NCBI GenBank assembly: GCA_040510575.1
Contig: JBEVIU010000099.1
Span: 1 to 13,927, forward strand
Length of the DNA stretch: 13,927 nucleotides
From: DASUMF01 sp040510575
Lineage (GTDB): Bacteria > Actinomycetota > Acidimicrobiia > IMCC26256 > DASPTH01
Direction of reading: 5' to 3'
This document shows, piece after piece, positions 1-7,221 of this stretch. A program made the position numbers and the translations under genes. The number at the start of each line of letters is the position of its first letter. The stretch's first letter is position 1. A model generated the notes under the pieces. The model worked only from the letters and a program-made list of their open reading frames with translations. It was not told where the DNA came from and ran no database searches.

Positions 1-1483
<1,483 letters not shown>

Positions 1484-1484
<1 letters not shown>

Positions 1485-1882
1485 CAGGCCTGGGCGATGC
1501 GCACGAGGTTGCCGGAGGGGTCGCGGAACGCGCAGTCGCGCGCGCCCCAGGGCTGCGACGTCGGCTCCTGGAGCACCTCCGCACCCGACGCACGGACTTT
1601 CTCGAACGTGGCGTCGAGGTCGTCGGAGCGGAAGATCGCGGCCTGCAGCGACCCTTGCGTCACGAGCGACAAGAGGGCGTCGCCCTCCGCCTGCGATCGA
1701 CCGCCGTGCGGCTGGAACAAGACGATGCCGACGTCCTGGCCAGGGGCGCCGACGGTGACCCATCGGAAGCCGTCCGACGGGACGTCGAGCAGGACGTCGA
1801 GGCCGAGTGCGTCGCGATAGAAGCCGAGCGCGGCATCGGGATCGTGGACGGGGATGAACATCTGCGAGACGGTGACTGTCAT
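1484..1882 (-). CDS. VOC (glyoxalase/bleomycin-resistance fold) family protein
   Basis: The product has 132 residues, the usual size of a single-domain VOC protein made of two beta-alpha-beta-beta-beta modules. The first module begins MFIPVHDPDAALGFYRDALG (8-27) and continues through WVTVGAPG (41-48) and GIVLFQP (52-58). The second starts around AAIFRSDDLDATFEKV (81-96) and ends with the typical DPSGNLVRIAQ (121-131). The family includes glyoxalases, dioxygenases, fosfomycin-modifying enzymes and bleomycin-binding proteins. The acidic residue that often ends the metal site is not visible in the last strand, so a metal enzyme cannot be claimed. The gene lies 80 bp downstream of an AraC-type regulator, a pairing I recall as common in actinobacteria, and its stop overlaps the UvrA-like start. 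I chose ATG 1882 because the VOC fold begins there and a -10-like TACCGT stands 6 nt upstream. The substrate is unknown. Confidence 0.88.
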
Positions 1883-1888
1883 GCGGAC

Positions 1889-1894
1889 ACGGTA
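1889..1894 (-). promoter_or_regulatory. Candidate -10 element (TACCGT) of a leaderless VOC transcript
   Basis: On the minus strand TACCGT (1894 to 1889) is followed by six bases and then the ATG at 1882. It fits the actinobacterial TANNNT -10 pattern. There is no Shine-Dalgarno sequence before this ATG. No clear -35 is seen. Transcription would start at or next to the start codon. Confidence 0.4.
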
Positions 1895-1962
1895 CGAGCA
1901 TCGACCCCGCGCGTGCTTCTCCGATCCTGCTCGGTGGCGGAACCGCCGGCGCGGTGCGGCGC

Positions 1963-2373
1963 TCAGGTCGTGACCCGGGACCGGCGCGGTCGCGTCGCGA
2001 CCATGCTCACGCACGGCGGGATGACCTCGCGCTCGCGGTGATCGCGCGCGCGGTACCGCGAAGGTGTCTCGCCGACGATCTCGGTGAAGCGCGAACTGAA
2101 GGAGCCGAGCGAGGTGCAACCGACGGCGAAGCAGGTGTCGGTGACCGACATCCCCTGACGAAGGAAGGCCTTGGCCCGCTCGATGCGGCGCGTCATGAGA
2201 TATGCGTACGGCGTCTCGCCGTACGCCGCACGGAACTTGCGTGAGAAGTGCGCCGGCGACATCAGCGCGGTGCGTGCCATGGCCGGGACATCGAGAGGCT
2301 CCGCGTACTCGCGGTCCATGAGGTCGCGCGCCCGACGGAGGTGTGCGAGGTCGGCGATCTCCTCCGGCGTCAT
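1963..2373 (-). CDS. AraC-family transcriptional regulator, DNA-binding domain only
   Basis: The protein has 136 residues and consists almost entirely of the AraC/XylS C-terminal DNA-binding domain, with no N-terminal ligand-binding cupin. The first helix-turn-helix lies around LDVPAMARTALMSPAHFSRK (27-46). The second is around MSVTDTCFAVGCTSLGSFSS (75-94), followed by the family's FTEIVGETPSRYR (96-108). The basic tail with IPPCVSM (118-124) resembles a tail I recall in stand-alone actinobacterial AraC proteins encoded next to VOC genes. It lies between ligD (37 bp upstream) and the VOC gene (80 bp downstream), so control of VOC and the coupled UvrA-like gene is the natural inference. ATG 2373 is chosen because it gives the standard domain start and follows a -10-like TACCGT by 7 nt. 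No Shine-Dalgarno is visible. Confidence 0.88.
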   Translation of the reverse strand: MTPEEIADLAHLRRARDLMDREYAEPLDVPAMARTALMSPAHFSRKFRAAYGETPYAYLMTRRIERAKAFLRQGMSVTDTCFAVGCTSLGSFSSRFTEIVGETPSRYRARDHREREVIPPCVSMVATRPRRSRVTT

Positions 2374-2380
2374 GGCGATG

Positions 2381-2396
2381 ACGGTACGCGAACGGT
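2381..2396 (-). promoter_or_regulatory. Candidate -10 (TACCGT) and ACCGT direct repeat before the araC-type gene
   Basis: On the minus strand TACCGT (2386 to 2381) sits 7 nt before the ATG at 2373, again without a Shine-Dalgarno sequence, as for the VOC gene. The pentamer ACCGT occurs twice with an 11-bp period (2396-2392 and 2385-2381), about one helical turn. This spacing would suit an AraC protein acting on its own promoter, but the repeat is short and could be chance. Confidence 0.35.
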
Positions 2397-2410
2397 CGTG
2401 TCCGCCGCGG

Positions 2411-3904
2411 TCACGAGGACTCGCGCACGACGTCGAGCGCCGCCTTGTCGTCGCGGATCCCGCGGAAGCGCGGAGCGCGCAGGAGTCCGCCCGACGTCCA
2501 CTGGTGGAAGCGCACGTCGACGACGATCTCGGGATCAACCCAGTGGGGCGACGGCAGCCGCGGCGTGCTCGCGAACGGGTTGTGCTCCCGTGCGAGCGGC
2601 GCCACGAGGGCCTCGAGTCGCTCGCGCTGGCGCTCGTCGATCCCCGAACCCACGCGCCCGGCGTAGCGCAGCTCGTGTGCGGTCGGGTCGTGGTACCCGA
2701 CGAGCAGTGAACCGAGCCGCCCGACGAGGCGACCGTTGCCCGGGAGCCAACCGCCGACGACGAGCTCCTGGCCCGCCGTCGGCTTGACCTTCCGCCACGC
2801 GTCGCTGCGCTTCCCCGGGAGGTACGGGCTGTCGAGCCGCTTGGCCACCACGCCCTCGAGGCCGAGCTCCTCGGCGGTGGCCAACGCCGCCGCTCCGGTG
2901 CCGGGCGCCGCGGGCGGCGTCTGCCAGGTGGCTCCGGTCAGCCGGAGCGACTCGAGGAGCGCGCGACGCTCCCGGTACGGAAGCTCGCACGTGGAATGGC
3001 CGTCGAGCCAGAGCACGTCGAACAGCATGTACGCGACGGGGTGTTCGCTCGCGAGCTTGCGCGCCGTCGCGGGCGAGCTCACGTGCATGCGCGGCTGGAG
3101 CGCTTCGAAGCTGGGCACGCCGCGCGCGTCGAGGGCGACGATCTCGCCGTCGAGCACCGCGTCGGTCGCGCCGAGCGCTTCGCCCAACGGACGGAGCTCG
3201 GGAAAGCGATCGGTTGCGTCGTTGCCCTGTCTCGTGGTGAGGCTCACGCGCCCGCCGTCGACCGTCGCGAGCGCTCGCATGCCGTCCCACTTCATCTCGA
3301 AGGCCCAGCGCTCGTCATCGACGGGCACGTCGGTCGCGAGCACCGCGAACATCGGCTGGAGGTCGTGAGGGACGGACCGGCGCGTCGAATCCTGGGGCGG
3401 GCTCATCCGGTGGATCATCCACTGGGTGCCTCCCGTGCGGAAGAGCACGTACTTCCCGTCGACGCGTTCGCCGTGCAAGGTGACGATCACTTCGTCGTCG
3501 CGCAGCTTCTCGGCCTCGTAGGTGCCGTGATCCCACACGGTCATCGAGCCGCCGCCGTACTCGCCCTTCGGGATCTCGCCCTGGAACGACAGGTATTCCA
3601 GGGGATGGTCCTCGGTGCGCACCGCCAGGTGATTCGGCTTCGCGAGCATCGGGATGCCCTTCGGGACGGCCCATGACCAGAGCACGCCGTCGTGCTCGAG
3701 CCGCAGATCCCAGTGGAGGCTGCGGGCGTGGTGCTCCTGCACGACGAACCGGTTGCCGGCGTTCCCGTCGACGCCGATGCCGCCGCCGACCCCGCCGTCG
3801 TCGCTGCTGGCGGTGCCGTCGGGCTGTCCCGCCGGCTCCGACGTCGCGTCGAAATCGCGCTTGGCGCGGTACTCGTCGAGGGGCCGGTCCTTTCGGGGTG
3901 CCAC
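2411..3904 (-). CDS. ligD: LigD-type ATP-dependent DNA ligase with N-terminal 3'-phosphoesterase domain (PE-Lig, no polymerase domain)
   Basis: The protein has 497 residues. The phosphoesterase domain runs from about residue 50 to 168. Its metal ligands correspond, by recalled Pseudomonas numbering, to H58, H64, D66 and H100 (motifs QEHHARSLHWDLRLE at 56-70 and EDHP at 98-101), with GEIPKGEYGGG at 109-119. It trims 3' ends during end-joining. The ligase domain follows: the adenylated lysine K205 in MKWDG, DGEIV at 252-256, FDVLWLDG at 295-302, EGVVAK at 350-355 and WRKVK at 370-374, then an OB-fold part to the end. These are the nucleotidyltransferase motifs I, III, IIIa, IV and V. The primase-polymerase domain of full LigD is missing, and no ku gene is adjacent. 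A Gly/Asp-rich linker occupies about 22-50. The start is GTG 3904, 7 nt after a TACGGT box. The role in non-homologous end joining is inferred from the family. Confidence 0.95.
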   Translation of the reverse strand: MAPRKDRPLDEYRAKRDFDATSEPAGQPDGTASSDDGGVGGGIGVDGNAGNRFVVQEHHARSLHWDLRLEHDGVLWSWAVPKGIPMLAKPNHLAVRTEDHPLEYLSFQGEIPKGEYGGGSMTVWDHGTYEAEKLRDDEVIVTLHGERVDGKYVLFRTGGTQWMIHRMSPPQDSTRRSVPHDLQPMFAVLATDVPVDDERWAFEMKWDGMRALATVDGGRVSLTTRQGNDATDRFPELRPLGEALGATDAVLDGEIVALDARGVPSFEALQPRMHVSSPATARKLASEHPVAYMLFDVLWLDGHSTCELPYRERRALLESLRLTGATWQTPPAAPGTGAAALATAEELGLEGVVAKRLDSPYLPGKRSDAWRKVKPTAGQELVVGGWLPGNGRLVGRLGSLLVGYHDPTAHELRYAGRVGSGIDERQRERLEALVAPLAREHNPFASTPRLPSPHWVDPEIVVDVRFHQWTSGGLLRAPRFRGIRDDKAALDVVRESS

Positions 3905-3911
3905 GGATCAA

Positions 3912-3917
3912 ACCGTA
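3912..3917 (-). promoter_or_regulatory. Candidate -10 (TACGGT) of a leaderless ligD transcript
   Basis: On the minus strand TACGGT (3917 to 3912) is followed by 7 nt (TTGATCC) and then the GTG start at 3904. There is no Shine-Dalgarno. The arrangement matches the araC-type and VOC genes further along the same strand. Confidence 0.4.
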
Positions 3918-3932
3918 CGTCCCGCGCCCCGC

Positions 3933-3938
3933 TACGGT
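3933..3938 (+). promoter_or_regulatory. Candidate -10 (TACGGT) for menB
   Basis: TACGGT at 3933-3938 in the 78-bp ligD/menB divergent gap would give a transcript start near 3945 and a leader of roughly 38 nt carrying the GGAG ribosome-binding site. In that case the shared GGAGTGATTGCTCC element would lie just downstream of the start, where a bound protein could block transcription. No convincing -35 is visible. Confidence 0.3.
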
Positions 3939-3952
3939 GTGCGCCAAATGTA

Positions 3953-3966
3953 GGAGTGATTGCTCC
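3953..3966 (+). promoter_or_regulatory. Shared 14-bp candidate operator, copy 1 (upstream of menB)
   Basis: GGAGTGATTGCTCC has 4-bp inverted ends (GGAG/CTCC) and ends 16 nt before the menB ATG. It differs by one base from GGAGTGAATGCTCC in front of merR (11599-11612, minus strand). The similarity continues as CAGAGT here against TAGAAT there, then to the start codon as CGCCCATGG against CGCTCATGG. Candidate binding site for the MerR-family regulator; inference only. Confidence 0.5.
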
Positions 3967-3972
3967 CAGAGT

Positions 3973-3976
3973 GGAG
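3973..3976 (+). promoter_or_regulatory. Ribosome-binding site of menB
   Basis: GGAG (within GTGGAG, 3971-3976) lies 6 nt before the ATG at 3983. It decides between this start and the open frame that continues upstream through the ligD region. Confidence 0.65.
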
Positions 3977-3982
3977 ACGCCC

Positions 3983-4822
3983 ATGGAACGAACGATTCGC
4001 CCGGGCGCCGACTGGCAGGCCGTCGAGGCCGACTACGGCGACATCCGGTACGAGACCTCGGAGGGGATCGCCAAGATCACCATCTGCCGGCCCGAAGTGC
4101 GCAACGCCTTCCGGCCGAAGACCCTCAACGAGCTACAGCACGCGTTCAACCGCGCGCGTGACGACCAGGACGTGGGCGTCATCGTGCTCACGGGCGAGGG
4201 CCCGCTCGCGTTCTGCTCGGGCGGTGACCAACGGGTGCGCGGCGACGACGGGTACGTCGGCGACGACGGCATCGGTCGCCTCAACGTGTTGGACCTCCAG
4301 ATCCAGATCCGCCGCACGCCCAAGCCGGTCGTCGCGATGGTCGCCGGGTACGCGATCGGCGGCGGTCACGTGTTGCACGTGGTCTGCGACCTCACGATCG
4401 CGGCCGACAACGCGACGTTCGGGCAGACCGGGCCGCGCGTCGGGTCCTTCGATGGCGGATTCGGCAGCGGTTTGCTCGCGCGCTCGGTCGGCCAGAAGAA
4501 GACGCGTGAGATCTGGTTCATGTGCAGGCAGTACGACGCACAGCAGGCGCTCGACATGGGCCTCGTGAACACGGTCGTGCCGCTCGAGGAGCTCGAAGAG
4601 GAGACGGTCGCGTGGTGTCGCGAGATGTTGCAGCACAGCCCGCTCGCGCTTCGCATGATCAAGGCGTCGTGCAACGCGGCTGACGACGGGCTCGCCGGGA
4701 TCCAACAGCTCGCCGGTGACGCGACGCTCCTCTATTACATGAGCGAGGAGGCGCAGGAAGGCAAGCGCGCCTACCTCGAGAAGAGGCCGCCCGACTTCAA
4801 GCAATTTCCGAAGCGCCCCTGA
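3983..4822 (+). CDS. menB: 1,4-dihydroxy-2-naphthoyl-CoA synthase (naphthoate synthase)
   Basis: The protein has 279 residues and belongs to the crotonase superfamily. MenB closes the second ring of the naphthoquinone by a Dieckmann-type condensation of o-succinylbenzoyl-CoA. Visible MenB hallmarks are SGGDQRVRG (79-87), GYAIGGGHVLHVVCD (122-136, oxyanion hole and CoA region) and QTGPRVGSFDGG (148-159). By recalled E. coli numbering minus six, Q148, G150 and W178 match the bicarbonate-binding Gln154/Gly156/Trp184, so this looks like the bicarbonate-dependent type I enzyme. S155, D157 and Y252 match the other active-site residues. The C-terminal KRPPDFKQFP is typical. ATG 3983 is preceded by GGAG at 6 nt. 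The gene leads the menB-menA-menC operon, with menA only 5 bp downstream, and its upstream region carries an element shared with merR. Confidence 0.96.
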   Translation: MERTIRPGADWQAVEADYGDIRYETSEGIAKITICRPEVRNAFRPKTLNELQHAFNRARDDQDVGVIVLTGEGPLAFCSGGDQRVRGDDGYVGDDGIGRLNVLDLQIQIRRTPKPVVAMVAGYAIGGGHVLHVVCDLTIAADNATFGQTGPRVGSFDGGFGSGLLARSVGQKKTREIWFMCRQYDAQQALDMGLVNTVVPLEELEEETVAWCREMLQHSPLALRMIKASCNAADDGLAGIQQLAGDATLLYYMSEEAQEGKRAYLEKRPPDFKQFPKRP

Positions 4823-4827
4823 TCCGA

Positions 4828-5700
4828 ATGACGACTGCATCGCAGTGGGTCGAGGGCGCGCGGCCACGCACCTTGGGTGCCGCGGTCGCGCCGGTGCTCG
4901 TCGGGACCGCCGCCGCGGTTGCCGATGCCGACGGTGTGCGCTGGTGGCGGTTCGCCGGCGCGCTCGTCGTGGCGCTCGCGCTGCAGGTGGGTGTCAACTA
5001 CGCCAACGACTACTCCGACGGCGTTCGTGGCACCGATCGCGAGCGCAAGGGCCCGCTTCGCCTCACCGCGACCGGCACCGCGAGCCCGCACGCCGTTCGC
5101 AACGCTGCGGCGCTCTCGTTCGCGGTCGCGGCGGTCGTCGGCCTCGTCCTCTCGCTCGTGGTGAACCCCTGGCTGTTGCTCGTCGGGGTGTTCGCGATCG
5201 CGGCCGCCGTCCTCTACACGGGCGGTCCGGTCCCGTTGGGATACATCGGCCTCGGAGAAGTGCTCGTCCTCGTGTTCTTCGGCTTCGTCGCCACGGTCGG
5301 GTCGGCGTATGTGCAGATCAAATCGGTGCCCGGCGCGGCGTGGTGGGGATCACTCGTCGTCGGCCTGCTCGCGTGCGCGATCCTCCTCGCCAACAACCTG
5401 CGTGACATCCCAACCGACGCGGTCTCCGGAAAGCGGACGCTCGCGGTGCGCGTCGGCGCGCCCGTCACCCGGCGTCTGTTCGTCGCGTGCTACGTCGGAT
5501 CGTTCGGCGCGGTCGTGGCGATCGGGCTGACGCAGCCGTGGGCACTGCTCGGGTTGCTCGCGCTCCCGCTCGCGGTGGCTCCGGTGCGCACGATGCTCAC
5601 GCGTACCGACCCGCCCGGTCTGATCGCCGCGCTGGTCGCGACCTCGAAGGTCGAGGTCGTGGTCGCGGTGCTGGTGAGCGTGGGGCTGTGCCTGAGCTGA
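4828..5700 (+). CDS. menA: 1,4-dihydroxy-2-naphthoate polyprenyltransferase
   Basis: This 290-residue membrane protein is of the UbiA prenyltransferase superfamily. MenA attaches the polyprenyl chain to DHNA with loss of CO2, giving demethylmenaquinone, at the cytoplasmic membrane. The first Asp-rich motif is NYANDYSDGVRGTD (57-70), and the second is NNLRDIPTDAVSGKRTLAVR (189-208); both bind Mg2+-prenyl diphosphate. Hydrophobic stretches are visible at about 18-31, 42-55, 93-112, 114-130, 143-160, 172-189, 215-232, 236-248 and 264-289, close to the expected nine helices. It begins 5 bp after the menB stop without its own clear Shine-Dalgarno, which suggests translation coupled to menB. Its last 13 bases overlap the menC start. 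Confidence 0.96.
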   Translation: MTTASQWVEGARPRTLGAAVAPVLVGTAAAVADADGVRWWRFAGALVVALALQVGVNYANDYSDGVRGTDRERKGPLRLTATGTASPHAVRNAAALSFAVAAVVGLVLSLVVNPWLLLVGVFAIAAAVLYTGGPVPLGYIGLGEVLVLVFFGFVATVGSAYVQIKSVPGAAWWGSLVVGLLACAILLANNLRDIPTDAVSGKRTLAVRVGAPVTRRLFVACYVGSFGAVVAIGLTQPWALLGLLALPLAVAPVRTMLTRTDPPGLIAALVATSKVEVVVAVLVSVGLCLS

Positions 5701-6533
5701 CGGAGCACTTCTTCTGGACCGGTCGCCGGGTCATCGTCCTCCTCGAGGGAGCGGCCGGGTGGGGCGAATGGTCGCCCCTGCCCGGGTACCCGGCCGATCC
5801 CGACGTGTGTCGACTGGCCGCCGAGGAGGCTGCCGCGATCGGGTTCCCTCCGCCGGTGCGCGACGCCGTCGCCGTGAACGCGCTGGTCGACGGGCCGGAG
5901 TTCGACGCCGCGGTCCTCCGCACCTATCCGGCGGTGAAGGTGAAGGTTCGCGAGCCGGACGACCTCGACCTGGTCGCGGCAGTGCGAGATGCCGTGGGCC
6001 CACGGGTCGCGTTGCGGGTCGACGCCAACGGCGCGTGGAGCGTCGACACCGCGCTCGACATGATCGCCCGGTTGTCGCGATACGACCTCGAGCTGGTGGA
6101 GCAACCGGTCGCGACGCTCGAGGACCTGGCGCGAGTTCGTCGCTCGGTCGACGTGCCGATCGCGGCCGACGAGTGCGTCCGCACGATCGAAGACGCACGT
6201 CGGCTGCGCCGCCTCGACGCTGCCGACGCAGTCGTCGTGAAACAGCAACCCCTCGGCGGGGTTCGCGCCGCGCTGTCCGTCGTGGAGGAAGCGGGCGTCC
6301 CCGGCATCGTGACGTCGATGATGGAGACGTCCGTCGGGATCTGTGCGGGCCTCGCGCTCGCGGCCGCGCTGCCCGAGCTTCCGTACGCGTGTGGCCTGGC
6401 GACCGCCGGCGTGCACGAGCAGGATGTGACCGCGTCCCCCCTGACACCGATCGACGGTGAGCTCACCGTGCGCACCGTCGTGCCCGACCTGGTCGTGGGT
6501 CAGGCCGACCCGGACCAGGAGCGCAACAGATGA
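5688..6533 (+). CDS. menC: o-Succinylbenzoate synthase
   Basis: This 281-residue enolase-superfamily enzyme dehydrates SHCHC to o-succinylbenzoate. The catalytic set is complete: the KxK pair K84/K86 in VKVKV, metal ligands D112 (RVDANGAW), E138 (ELVEQP) and D161 (IAADE), and the second base K185 (VVVKQQPLGG). GWGEWSPLPGY (24-34) is the capping-domain loop. GTG 5688 is the only plausible start near the domain; it overlaps menA by 13 bp and translation is presumably coupled. The N-terminus is about 15-20 residues shorter than the mycobacterial protein I recall, lacking the first strand before the RFRG-like segment. The 3' end overlaps the convergent menH gene by 34 bp. Function is well supported; the exact start is less sure. 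Confidence 0.92.
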   Translation: MPELTEHFFWTGRRVIVLLEGAAGWGEWSPLPGYPADPDVCRLAAEEAAAIGFPPPVRDAVAVNALVDGPEFDAAVLRTYPAVKVKVREPDDLDLVAAVRDAVGPRVALRVDANGAWSVDTALDMIARLSRYDLELVEQPVATLEDLARVRRSVDVPIAADECVRTIEDARRLRRLDAADAVVVKQQPLGGVRAALSVVEEAGVPGIVTSMMETSVGICAGLALAAALPELPYACGLATAGVHEQDVTASPLTPIDGELTVRTVVPDLVVGQADPDQERNR

Positions 6534-7207
6534 GCGACCTGCTCGGGCTGCTCCAGGTGGCACGCGTGGCCGGCGTCGGGGATCACCTCGACGTGCACGT
6601 CGCTGATGGCCGCCGCCATCTGCTCGGCGATCGCGACGTACTTCGTGTCGAGCGCGCCGACGATCAACAGCACAGGGATGGCGAGCTCGCCGAGCCGATG
6701 CCAGTTCGACGGCTGCGAGCCCTGTCCGAGCACCCGGAGCTGCGTGGTGAGGCGTTCGACGGTGTTGGCCTGCCGGCGCTCGGTGAGCCCGGCGCGATCG
6801 GCGGGCAACGAGGCGAACAGCGGCTGCGCGAGCCAGCGGTCGAGGAAGGCATCGACGCCATCGCGTTCGATCTCCCGAGCCAGCTGGTCATCGGCGGTGC
6901 GCCGCGCCGCACGCGCCGCATCTTCGGCGATGCCGGGCGACGCGCTCACCAACGCCAGCCGGTGCACGACGTCGGCGTGGTCGAGCGCGAGCTGGAGGCA
7001 GAGGCGGCCGCCCTGCGAGTACCCCACGTACGATCCCGGGAACCGGACGAGTCGTTCGACCGTCTCGACGAAGGTCGCGGCGCGTGGAATCCGGGCCAGG
7101 ATCGAGAGCTCGACGCCGCCCTCCTGCTGCGACCCGGGTCGCGGCACGTCGATCACCGGAAGCCACGAACGCTCCGTCTGCGTGAAGCCGTGCACGAACA
7201 CCGTCAC
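6500..7207 (-). CDS. menH: Alpha/beta hydrolase, probable SHCHC synthase
   Basis: The protein has 235 residues. MenH removes pyruvate from SEPHCHC to give SHCHC. The fold shows the oxyanion HGFTQT (6-11), nucleophile elbow GYSQGG with S64, acid D187 in GALDTKYVAIA, and H214 in AGHACHLEQP. RDGVDAFLDRWLAQPLFASL (115-134) is a segment typical of bacterial MenH. The stretch between residues 17 and 55 is unusual: the normal PDxPGHG loop is not recognisable (VPRPGSQ instead), although the spacing from SW to the elbow is about normal. GTG 7207 is chosen because GAGGA stands 7 nt upstream (minus strand 7219-7215) and the beta strand leading to HGF starts there. The gene is divergent from menD with 14 bp between starts, and its last 34 bp overlap the menC end. 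Confidence 0.88.
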   Translation of the reverse strand: MTVFVHGFTQTERSWLPVIDVPRPGSQQEGGVELSILARIPRAATFVETVERLVRFPGSYVGYSQGGRLCLQLALDHADVVHRLALVSASPGIAEDAARAARRTADDQLAREIERDGVDAFLDRWLAQPLFASLPADRAGLTERRQANTVERLTTQLRVLGQGSQPSNWHRLGELAIPVLLIVGALDTKYVAIAEQMAAAISDVHVEVIPDAGHACHLEQPEQVAHLLRSWSGSA

Positions 7208-7221
7208 AGAGGGATCCTCGC
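7208..7221. promoter_or_regulatory. Two-way ribosome-binding region between menH and menD
   Basis: The whole gap between the divergent start codons is 14 bp. On the plus strand GAGGG (7209-7213) lies 8 nt before the menD ATG at 7222. On the minus strand GAGGA (7219-7215) lies 7 nt before the menH GTG at 7207. The two sites form an imperfect palindrome centred on GGATCC. No promoter can fit here, so each gene's promoter must lie within the other's coding sequence. Confidence 0.75.

Noticed and set aside
5487..5687. Upstream extension of menC to 5487
   Set aside because: The extra residues are the Arg/Gly-rich out-of-frame reading of menA and do not resemble a MenC N-terminus.
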